From Christensenella intestinihominis (GTDB taxonomy: Bacteria > Bacillota > Clostridia > Christensenellales > Christensenellaceae): DNA of 40,478 nucleotides. The stretch lies in the NCBI RefSeq assembly GCF_001678845.1, contig NZ_MAIQ01000012.1:10867-51344 (forward strand). Direction: 5' to 3'. This document shows, in pieces, positions 1 to 7,314 of this stretch; positions within the stretch are counted from its first letter, which is position 1, and every line of letters starts with the position of its first letter. The notes under the pieces were generated by a model. That model did no database searches. It was not told the origin of the DNA and saw only the letters and a program-made list of their open reading frames with translations. The position numbers were made by a program, and so were the translations under genes.

Positions 1-3
1 ATT

Positions 4-30
4 CCCCCGGCACAGCCGGGGGATTTTTTC
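4..30 (+). terminator. Intrinsic terminator of a gene left of the window
   Basis: An 8-bp GC stem (4-11 with 15-22, loop ACA) is followed by a T-rich run on the plus strand. It should end a plus-strand transcript that begins outside the window. Confidence 0.8.
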
Positions 31-46
31 GCGCTTAAGCACACAT

Positions 47-76
47 AAAAAAGAACCCTGCGAAGGGTTCTTTTTT
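47..76. terminator. Bidirectional intrinsic terminator
   Basis: Stem GAACCCT/AGGGTTC (53-59 with 64-70, loop GCGA) is flanked by six A on the left and six T on the right, so it can work on both strands. On the minus strand it lies just after the stop codon of the heptad-repeat protein and ends the MMPL operon. Confidence 0.85.
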
Positions 77-90
77 GGTTCGGGGGGCTG

Positions 91-1977
91 TTACTGGAAA
101 AGCGCAACCAGCCGGTCCCAGAAGGTCTCAGGTTTTTCTTCCGCTTCCTGCGGCTCCGGTTCCTCGGGTTTTTCGATTCCGCCGCATTGGAGCACAAACT
201 GTACGAACTCCGTATTCGCATTTTGGGCCGAGGTAAAGGAAACCGGCGTAAATTCCGAAGGCATATAGTCTTCCTTCATTTTATCGATTTCCTCCTGTAT
301 CATATCGGGCAGGCCCGCAATTTCGCGGCTCATTGCGCCGGTGCCGTCGTGCAGTTCCCCCACGCCCCGGTCGAGTTCTTCCACACCGCCGCGATAGGCT
401 GCAAGCCCGGCATGGAACGAGCCATAGCCCGAAGAAAGCTCTTTTACGCCGTCCAGGTACGTGGTGAGCCCGGCATGAAAATCCGCATAATTTTCCGCCA
501 ATGTTTTAAGCCCCGCCGTCAGTTCGCCGAGCTGCCCCAGGCCATCCAACTGCGAAAGGGCGCCGCCGATTTGGGCGGACATCGCATCCAGCGTATCCGC
601 TATCGTGCCGGTTGACGCGGCCAGGGTGTCCGAGGTGGTTCCCACCGCGTCAAACGCCGCTTTCACCTGGTTATAAGTTCCTTTCGCGGTCTGTGCCGCC
701 TGGTACTGTGCCGCAAGACGGTTCACAACATCCTTTTGCTGGTCTGTCAGGCCCGAACCGTCCGCGAGCAGGCCGCCGAGTTCTGCCTGTGAAATGTTTG
801 CGTCAGGAATTCCCTGCATTGCGTTATCAAGCGCGGAGGAAGCCGCGGTAAATCCGTTTTTCATTTGCCTAAGGCCGTCCGCCAATCCCCTGAGGCCATC
901 CGACAATTGTGCTAATCCTGAAGGAAGCTGCCCGATATCCCCGAGGTCGATTCCTTCAGCATTAAGCGCGGAAGCAATTTGGGACAGCGCGCCGTTCAGC
1001 TGGGAGGAAGCATCCTCAAGCTGTCCCGCATGGTCCCCTAATTGCGCAAGGCCGTCCCTGATTCCGCCGGAGCCTTCCACAAGGCCGTCCGCCCCGGACG
1101 TTAACTGCTGCGTCCCGTCTTTAAGCCCGGCAACGCCTTCGTTGAGCTGCTCAATCGCGTCCGGGAGCTGCTCGAGGCCGCTTAACTGTTCCCCCATATC
1201 CGGGAACTCCACACTCATGGAATAGGGCACGGCGGAAATCGAAATGCCTGTCATCGTAAAATCCGTCACGTTCGCTTTGAGCGCGAAATCCGCATCTTTC
1301 CCCGGAAGGACGGTGTATGTGATTATTTTATCCTTACCGGCGCTCGCGGGCGTTCCTTCCGGCGCGTCAATATCCGTACATTTATCCGTATCGAGGGTCA
1401 CGGTGACCTGGAGCATATAATTTTCATAAAAGGTTGCGTCGGTCCCATCGTTTTTCGCGGATGTAATCCTTATTTCCAGCGCGCCGGTTTTCCCGGCGAT
1501 TTCTTCCGGCGCAAGCTTCCTGCCGTCGAGATAATATTCAATCGTAAAATCCCACGGAAGGCCGGTGTCCTTCATATTTCCCTGATAATAAAAATTTCCC
1601 TCGCCCGCGGTAAAGGAAACGGCATCCCCTGAAAGCGCCAGGGGATCGCTGTTTGAGAGGTTCACCACCGACCCATAGTCCCCGTAATCCGTCACGGTCC
1701 CGCCCTTTGCGATTTCAAAGTGATTGACCGTATAAATCGCGCTGGCGTCTCCGTTTGCGGAAAGCGTGGCATAGACCACCTCGTCCTTCCCTGTGATTTC
1801 GGCAGTTCCGCTTGCGCCCGCCTCCGCCGCCCGGGCGGATTCCTGTTCCTGCGCGCCGTCGGTACCGCCGGACGCCGAGGCCAGCCCGGCCGTCGTGGCG
1901 GCAATCAGGCACGCGGCCAACACAAGCGCAACCAGGTGCCTTAATTTCATTTTTCTCATTTTCGGGTTGTCTTTCAT
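91..1977 (-). CDS. Secreted heptad-repeat protein, partner of the MMPL transporter
   Basis: The 628-residue protein starts with a signal peptide (basic residues 1-13, hydrophobic core about 14-35). A beta-rich region covers about 60-270. From about residue 275 to 560 there are many LxxLxxGxxxLxxG-type heptads typical of the X-X-X-Leu-X-X-Gly repeat family, likely a long helical rod. The tail is acidic and proline-rich and ends in an amphipathic helix, with no second membrane segment. Its ATG overlaps the transporter stop (ATGA) and has AGGAG about 9 bases upstream, so the two are translationally coupled. Related repeat proteins are often encoded beside or fused to MMPL or YhgE/Pip-type transporters. 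A role as extracytoplasmic adaptor is inferred; no substrate is known. Confidence 0.8.
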   Translation of the reverse strand: MKDNPKMRKMKLRHLVALVLAACLIAATTAGLASASGGTDGAQEQESARAAEAGASGTAEITGKDEVVYATLSANGDASAIYTVNHFEIAKGGTVTDYGDYGSVVNLSNSDPLALSGDAVSFTAGEGNFYYQGNMKDTGLPWDFTIEYYLDGRKLAPEEIAGKTGALEIRITSAKNDGTDATFYENYMLQVTVTLDTDKCTDIDAPEGTPASAGKDKIITYTVLPGKDADFALKANVTDFTMTGISISAVPYSMSVEFPDMGEQLSGLEQLPDAIEQLNEGVAGLKDGTQQLTSGADGLVEGSGGIRDGLAQLGDHAGQLEDASSQLNGALSQIASALNAEGIDLGDIGQLPSGLAQLSDGLRGLADGLRQMKNGFTAASSALDNAMQGIPDANISQAELGGLLADGSGLTDQQKDVVNRLAAQYQAAQTAKGTYNQVKAAFDAVGTTSDTLAASTGTIADTLDAMSAQIGGALSQLDGLGQLGELTAGLKTLAENYADFHAGLTTYLDGVKELSSGYGSFHAGLAAYRGGVEELDRGVGELHDGTGAMSREIAGLPDMIQEEIDKMKEDYMPSEFTPVSFTSAQNANTEFVQFVLQCGGIEKPEEPEPQEAEEKPETFWDRLVALFQ

Positions 1978-4043
1978 TTTGCTTTACTCCTATCGATCAG
2001 AAAACCGGCCTTATAGGTCGTCTTTGCAATTGCCTTGTCAAACACCTTTAGAAGCGCGGGCAGGAAGCATACCACCATGAAAAGGGACAACAGCGTTCCG
2101 CGCCCCAGCAAAAGCCCGATATCGGACACCGCCGGATTGGAGGAGGTCGCGTACAGGGTGAAGCCCGCCGTTGCAAGCGTCGCCGCGGACACCAGAATCG
2201 ATTTGAACGAATCCCCCATGGCCCGATGCATCGCCTCTTTTTGCGGCATGTTTTTTCGGTTCCTCATATAGGTGGTGGTCAGCAGGATGGCATAATCCAC
2301 CGTCGCCCCCAGCTGCACCGTGTTGAGCACCAGGTAACCGATAAAATTGATGGACGTTCCCGTAAAATACGGGATCGCCAGGTTGATCCAGATGCCCGCC
2401 TCGATGGTCAGCAAAAGGATAAACGGCAGGGTCCCTGATTTGAAGGTGACCAGCAGCACGAGGAAAATCGCAATAACCGCTAATATGGTGACAAACCGGT
2501 TATCCTCCTGCACCACATTTTTCATATCGTAAAGATTGGCGCTTTCCCCGGCCGAATATACCGTATCCCCATAATAAGACCGGGCAATTTCGTTGATTTC
2601 CTCCACTACGCCAAAGGCGAGGTCGCCCTCCGCCGGCGTGTTTGTATACACGATAATGCGGGCATAGTTGTCCGAATAGAACTGCCCGGTCACGTCCTCC
2701 CCCAAAAATTCCGGGGGATATACCGTTCCCGCCATATTGGCATAGGATACGACCGCCGTTACATGGCCTATGCCTTCGATCTCCTGCCCAAGCGCGAGCT
2801 CCTTCGATACGTCCCCCCGCGGCACAAGCAGCGCCATAATGGTGGACTGTCCAAACTCCTCCCGGATATCCTCTTTTGCACGACCGCTCTCGCTTGCCTG
2901 GGCGGCGCTTCCGTTCCCGTATACAAAACCGGTCTGGCCCTGTCCGAGGAAGGCGGGTACGATCACCAGAAGCACTAAAACCAGCGCCGGAACCGCAAGC
3001 TTCGAGAATACCTTGTTTATATTTTTGAAGTTCGGCATCAGCCGCCGGTGCTGTGTTTTGTCGATCAGCTTATAGGTGCACAGCGTAAGCGCGGGCAGGA
3101 AAACCATGGTTGTTACAAAGCTCAGGATAATCCCTTTTGCCAGGTTCCAGCCAAGGTCCGCCCCGATCTGGAAATTCATAAACGTAAGCGCCAGGAACCC
3201 GAACAGGGTGGTTGCCGCACTGGCCGCAATCGTAGAGGCCGACTCTTTGATCGCATGCCGCACGGCTTCGTTTACATCGCCGTATTTTTTCCGGTTATCG
3301 GCAAAGCTATGCAGGAAAAAAATGGCATAATCCAATGAAACCGCAAGCTGCAGGATCGGGCTCACGGAATTTGTCATAAAGGAGACTTCCCCGGCAAAGA
3401 TATTGGTTCCCATATTAATCAGGATGGAAATGCCGATGGTCAGGATAAAGAGCAGCGGCTCTATCCACGAGGAAGAGGATAAAATCAGGATTGCAATAAT
3501 GATGGGAAGCAGGATTGCCATTGCGTTCCCGACTTCCGCACCCGTCGCCTGCTGCATGGTTGCAAGGTCGGGCGCTTCCCCGGCGAGCGCGCCGTCTTCC
3601 CCGATCAGTCTCCGGATTCCATCCGAGGCTTCCTGCTCCATTCCCTCTTCGATCGTAACGGTGTAAAGGGCGTTTCCGTCCTTGTAATAACCCCGGACCG
3701 TATCCGCGTCCGCCGTTTCAATGGGCTTTTTGAGGTCTGCCACATCGTCAAGCCACATCACGCTGCCAACCCCGGGAACCCCGGCAAGCTCCCGCTTAAC
3801 CTCCAGCGCTTCCTCGATAGACACATCCTTTACCATGACGCTGGCGTTCGGCATATCCGCGTCGAACTCCCCTTCCATGATCTCCAGCGCCTTTGTCGAC
3901 TGCGCATCCGGCGGCAGGTAATCCGCCATATTGTAATTGACCGCTACAAACGACTGCAAAACCGCACATACCGCCGCCGCTGCAATAAACAGCGCAAGAA
4001 TCATTCGTTTATGTTTAATCGTCAGGTTTGCCAATCCGCTCAT
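1974..4043 (-). CDS. MMPL-family RND transporter
   Basis: The 689-residue protein has the two-fold RND layout. There is one membrane helix at about 14-33, an extracytoplasmic loop, then a bundle of helices, and the pattern repeats in the second half. Motifs such as SLDYAIFFLHSF and ATVDYAILLTTTYM in equivalent helices are typical of the MMPL/sterol-sensing-like family, which exports lipids or hydrophobic compounds using the proton gradient. I chose the ATG at 4043 because GGAGG lies 5 bases before it. An upstream in-frame ATG at 4121 would start within the promoter and operators. It forms an operon with the heptad-repeat protein and is divergent from a TetR regulator, the usual arrangement for a ligand-induced exporter. 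Substrate unknown. Confidence 0.92.
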   Translation of the reverse strand: MSGLANLTIKHKRMILALFIAAAAVCAVLQSFVAVNYNMADYLPPDAQSTKALEIMEGEFDADMPNASVMVKDVSIEEALEVKRELAGVPGVGSVMWLDDVADLKKPIETADADTVRGYYKDGNALYTVTIEEGMEQEASDGIRRLIGEDGALAGEAPDLATMQQATGAEVGNAMAILLPIIIAILILSSSSWIEPLLFILTIGISILINMGTNIFAGEVSFMTNSVSPILQLAVSLDYAIFFLHSFADNRKKYGDVNEAVRHAIKESASTIAASAATTLFGFLALTFMNFQIGADLGWNLAKGIILSFVTTMVFLPALTLCTYKLIDKTQHRRLMPNFKNINKVFSKLAVPALVLVLLVIVPAFLGQGQTGFVYGNGSAAQASESGRAKEDIREEFGQSTIMALLVPRGDVSKELALGQEIEGIGHVTAVVSYANMAGTVYPPEFLGEDVTGQFYSDNYARIIVYTNTPAEGDLAFGVVEEINEIARSYYGDTVYSAGESANLYDMKNVVQEDNRFVTILAVIAIFLVLLVTFKSGTLPFILLLTIEAGIWINLAIPYFTGTSINFIGYLVLNTVQLGATVDYAILLTTTYMRNRKNMPQKEAMHRAMGDSFKSILVSAATLATAGFTLYATSSNPAVSDIGLLLGRGTLLSLFMVVCFLPALLKVFDKAIAKTTYKAGFLIDRSKAK

Positions 4044-4054
4044 GAAGTCCTCCA

Positions 4055-4106
4055 CAACGCTATGTTGCAATATCGTATGTTTTGTATTATAATCAACACA
4101 ATGTTG
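4055..4106. promoter_or_regulatory. Two operator-like palindromes for the TetR regulator
   Basis: Two copies of CAAC-N5-GTTG are seen, at 4055-4067 (CAACGCTATGTTG) and 4094-4106 (CAACACAATGTTG). The second lies between the -35 and -10 boxes of the transporter promoter and the first in its 5' leader. Binding at either would repress the transporter. That the neighbouring TetR protein binds them is inferred from position and from the repeat of the same arms and spacing. Confidence 0.6.
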
Positions 4107-4114
4107 GATTACAA
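4086..4114 (-). promoter_or_regulatory. Promoter of the MMPL operon
   Basis: On the minus strand, TTGTAA (4109-4114) and a perfect TATAAT (4086-4091) are 17 bases apart. Transcription should start near 4079, giving a leader of about 35 bases. Confidence 0.75.
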
Positions 4115-4205
4115 CCGACAATCCCCTGGGAAATGTCGATTGTACAACACAAAACAGAAAAGCGTTGGACTTTTACAAATTTTTTAAAAATCAGGACCGG
4201 GCAGG

Positions 4206-4790
4206 ATGATGGAAACAAAAAAAGTTGACAGAAGGGTAAAATATACGATTGAAATGCTGAAGAATGCGCTCGTCGAGGCGATGCAGAAGGAGCACATCTC
4301 CAAAATCTCCGTAAAATCCCTGTGCGAGCTTGCCGACATCAACCGCAGCACATTTTACGCGCACTTCCACGACCAATACGACCTGCTGCACTATATCGAA
4401 CAGGAAGTGCTCGGCAACATTACAAAGCAATTGGAACGCCAGGATTTCAGCGGGAAGGGCCCAATTTCCTTCCAGGTACTGAACCTTATTTTAGAATATG
4501 TACAGCAAAACGCTCCCCTATTCAACGCGCTTTTGAGCGACAACTGCGAACCGGGCATCCAGCGTGAAATTATGAAGCTGCCCGATATTATTTCCGCCCA
4601 GATTTATGAAAACCTCGACGAGCGGGCGCGGGACTATCTTTCCGTTTTTGGCGTAACGGGCTGCATCAGCATCCTGCAGAAATGGCTGCAGGACGGGATG
4701 CCGGAATCCACAAAGCAAATTTCCGGGCTGATCCTGCAAATATTGTACCACGGCGTTGCCGATTTCAAATGGGAAAGGCACGAGGCATAA
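4206..4790 (+). CDS. TetR/AcrR-family transcriptional regulator
   Basis: This 194-residue protein has an N-terminal helix-turn-helix of TetR type at about 10-55 (ISKISVKSLCELADINRSTF then YAHFHDQYDLL). It is followed by an all-helical ligand and dimer domain that resembles the TetR_C subgroup of Firmicutes. It lies divergent from the MMPL operon, 162 bases apart, and is probably its local repressor. The start has AGGA about 10 bases upstream; a second ATG follows directly and cannot be excluded. The ligand is unknown. Confidence 0.88.
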   Translation: MMETKKVDRRVKYTIEMLKNALVEAMQKEHISKISVKSLCELADINRSTFYAHFHDQYDLLHYIEQEVLGNITKQLERQDFSGKGPISFQVLNLILEYVQQNAPLFNALLSDNCEPGIQREIMKLPDIISAQIYENLDERARDYLSVFGVTGCISILQKWLQDGMPESTKQISGLILQILYHGVADFKWERHEA

Positions 4791-4867
4791 TCCCCGGTGC
4801 GGTTCATTTCCCGTCTTTTCCCGCGGTTTACGGCAAATATTTCCGTTGATTAAAAAAACGCAAAACA

Positions 4868-4896
4868 TTTACACTTCACAATAAATCCGTTATAAT
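4868..4896 (+). promoter_or_regulatory. Promoter of the EAL phosphodiesterase gene
   Basis: TTTACA (4868-4873) and a perfect TATAAT (4891-4896) are 17 bases apart. Start near 4903, about 50 bases before the chosen ATG. Confidence 0.75.
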
Positions 4897-4952
4897 ATTT
4901 ACATAATTAATATAACGCTTTCTTGGTATTATATCGCCGGAAAAGAGCATCT

Positions 4953-7193
4953 ATGCGAAAGCCGAAAAAGGTATTTGTCGTTTCACTCATTATTATTGTT
5001 ATTATCGCTATTGTAGCGGTTTCTTTGATGTTCTTTTACGCCAACACCGTCAGTGAAATCCTGGATGAAGAAAACACGACCTATCTGCAGGAGGTCGCCC
5101 AGCAGGAGGCCTCCATTATTGAAACGCAGGTGAACGGCGACCTCGCCACCCTCCAATCCATCGCGATGGTATTCGGCAGCGAATATACGCCCAGCCTGCT
5201 TTCCGACGAGGCCATGGAAATCCTCAAAACACTTCAAAAGCAAAACCAGTTTAAACGCATGGGGATTATCTATCCCAACGGAAGCGCCTTCACGACCGAC
5301 GGCGGCCAATATGATTTCTCCAACCGCGAATACTTTAAAAAAGCCCTTGCGGAAATTCCCAATATATCCGACACGTTTTTCGATGCCGTGGACGGCGGCA
5401 ACATCAACGTATATGCTGTCCCGGTGTACAATGGAGCGAAAGTCGAATGCGTGCTGTTTGCCACGAATGAAACCAACCTGTTTGAAAATAAAATTTCCGT
5501 TTCCACCTTTGGCGGGCGCGGCTATTCTTACGTCGTCGACCAGGCGGGCAACAAAATTGCCGCATCCCATCACGAAGACAGCATTACATTTGATAACATT
5601 TTCAACCTGCAGGGCAACGTTGTTGAAGACCCTGACGGAAATTTTGCCGTCATGCAGGAAAATATGAAGAAAGGCGAAAGCGGGGTTGTGCGCTATCTCA
5701 AGCACGGGGAACCCTACTATATCAGTTACGCCCCCATCGGGGTGAATACCTGGTATGTGGTTTCCGCGGTGCCGGCGTCCGTCGCCACTGCAAAAAGCTC
5801 CTACCTTATTACGCTTACCGGCTGGATGACCGGGATCATCGCATGTACGGTGGTCATTTTCCTGGTGTATATCGTATTATCGCAAAACAGGTCCCGCCGC
5901 AGCCTGGAGCGTGTTGTCTACGAAGACGAGCTGACCGGCTCTTTAAGCTGGATGAAATTCCGCGAGGAAGCAAAAAACATCCTGCGCGAACATCCCGGTC
6001 ATTCCTTTGCGATGATTAATTTCGACGTAAATAAGTTCAAGATTTTCAACCAGCTGTACGATTACCAAAGCGGAAATATGCTGCTGCGGCACATCGCGTT
6101 CGTCCTGAAAAAAGATATGCGGGAAAACGAGCTTTATACCCATACGGGCTCGGATGATTTTGACGTTTTAATCGAATATTCCTCCGATGAAGACATTATC
6201 GGCCGTATCCTTAAATGGAACCAGCAAATCCGTGATTACAGCTTCGCCCGCAAGCGGAAATATAACCTGCTTCTTTCCTATGGAATTTATAAGATACAGG
6301 AAAACGACACTTATATAACACGGATGAACGACCGCAGTAAAATTGCCAAAAACAGTGTGAAAAACAATGCGCACACCTTTTACGCGTTTTACGATGATAT
6401 GATGAACCACGAAATGCTGCGCGAGAAAGAGCTTGAAAACGATATGGAAACCGCGCTTTTGAACCGTGAGTTTGAAGTCTATTACCAGCCGAAATTTGAC
6501 CTCGAGACGCAAAAGCCAATCGCCGTGGAGGCGCTGGTGCGCTGGAAATCCCCGAAAAAGGGCTTCATGAGCCCCGGCGCATTTATTCCCGTATTTGAAC
6601 GCAACGGCTTCATCACAAAGCTTGACCTGTATGTATTTGAAGAAACCTGCGCCGCCCTGCGCCGCTGGTCGGAGCTTGGACGCGCGCAGATTCCCGTCTC
6701 GGTGAATTTTTCGCGGCTTAATATGTATGACGATAATTTTGTCCAAAGCTTAAAGGATATTGTTCAAAAATATAATATTTCCACCGATTTGCTTGAAATC
6801 GAGCTTACGGAAAGCGCCCTTGCCTATAATGATGAATTGATTATACGGCGGATGAACGAGCTGCGTGAGGCCGGTTTCTGCCTCTCAATCGATGATTTCG
6901 GCACCGGATATTCTTCCCTGAACCTGCTCCGCACCCTTCCGGTCAATGTAATCAAGCTGGATAAGCGCTTCTTTACGCTGAAGTTTGATTCCGAGCGGGA
7001 GCGCGTCATTATCACAAGCATTGTAGGGATGGCGCAGCAGCTTGGTATAACGGTTGTCGCGGAGGGCGTCGAGACAAAGGCGCAGGCGGACTTTTTAAAA
7101 GGAATCGGGAAAAGCATCATCGTACAGGGTTTCCTGTATGCGCGGCCGATGTCGGAGGAAGACCTGCTGCGGTGGCTCTCCGAAGTAGAATAA
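4953..7193 (+). CDS. Membrane c-di-GMP phosphodiesterase: Cache-like sensor, degenerate GGDEF, EAL
   Basis: 746 residues with one membrane helix near 7-28, an extracytoplasmic Cache-like sensor (about 30-280), and a second helix (about 283-310). A GGDEF-type domain has GSDDF at 399-403 in place of the GG(D/E)EF signature, so cyclase activity is doubtful. The C-terminal EAL domain keeps the residues needed for metal binding and catalysis: E526 of EAL, N585, E617, D647 and D648, K668, E704. It should hydrolyse c-di-GMP to pGpG under control of an external signal; the GGDEF relic may bind GTP as an allosteric site. I chose the ATG at 4953 (AAGAG upstream); a TTG at 4923 would add ten residues. 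It lies just before a hybrid kinase, and the window also carries a c-di-GMP riboswitch. Confidence 0.92.
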   Translation: MRKPKKVFVVSLIIIVIIAIVAVSLMFFYANTVSEILDEENTTYLQEVAQQEASIIETQVNGDLATLQSIAMVFGSEYTPSLLSDEAMEILKTLQKQNQFKRMGIIYPNGSAFTTDGGQYDFSNREYFKKALAEIPNISDTFFDAVDGGNINVYAVPVYNGAKVECVLFATNETNLFENKISVSTFGGRGYSYVVDQAGNKIAASHHEDSITFDNIFNLQGNVVEDPDGNFAVMQENMKKGESGVVRYLKHGEPYYISYAPIGVNTWYVVSAVPASVATAKSSYLITLTGWMTGIIACTVVIFLVYIVLSQNRSRRSLERVVYEDELTGSLSWMKFREEAKNILREHPGHSFAMINFDVNKFKIFNQLYDYQSGNMLLRHIAFVLKKDMRENELYTHTGSDDFDVLIEYSSDEDIIGRILKWNQQIRDYSFARKRKYNLLLSYGIYKIQENDTYITRMNDRSKIAKNSVKNNAHTFYAFYDDMMNHEMLREKELENDMETALLNREFEVYYQPKFDLETQKPIAVEALVRWKSPKKGFMSPGAFIPVFERNGFITKLDLYVFEETCAALRRWSELGRAQIPVSVNFSRLNMYDDNFVQSLKDIVQKYNISTDLLEIELTESALAYNDELIIRRMNELREAGFCLSIDDFGTGYSSLNLLRTLPVNVIKLDKRFFTLKFDSERERVIITSIVGMAQQLGITVVAEGVETKAQADFLKGIGKSIIVQGFLYARPMSEEDLLRWLSEVE

Positions 7194-7264
7194 GCTGCCG
7201 GCAGCAAAAGCGGGAGTGGGCGATAAAGCCGTTCTTTGGAAGCCTTTCATATTATTCAAATTAA

Positions 7265-7290
7265 ATACGCGACTTATAGCGTATTGTTTT
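7265..7290 (+). terminator. Weak terminator-like hairpin
   Basis: Stem ATACGC/GCGTAT (7265-7270 with 7279-7284, 8-base loop) is followed by TGTTTTATT. The stem is short, so termination between the phosphodiesterase and the kinase is probably partial at best. Confidence 0.35.
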
Positions 7291-7314
7291 ATTAAGATAA
7301 GAAGAGGCTAATGA

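Noticed and set aside
4043-4121. Longer start for the MMPL protein at 4121
   Set aside because: It would place the promoter and operator within the coding sequence, lacks a ribosome site and adds residues atypical of the family.
7194-7205. Palindrome GCTGCCGGCAGC after the phosphodiesterase gene as terminator
   Set aside because: There is no room for a loop with a strong stem and no T run follows.
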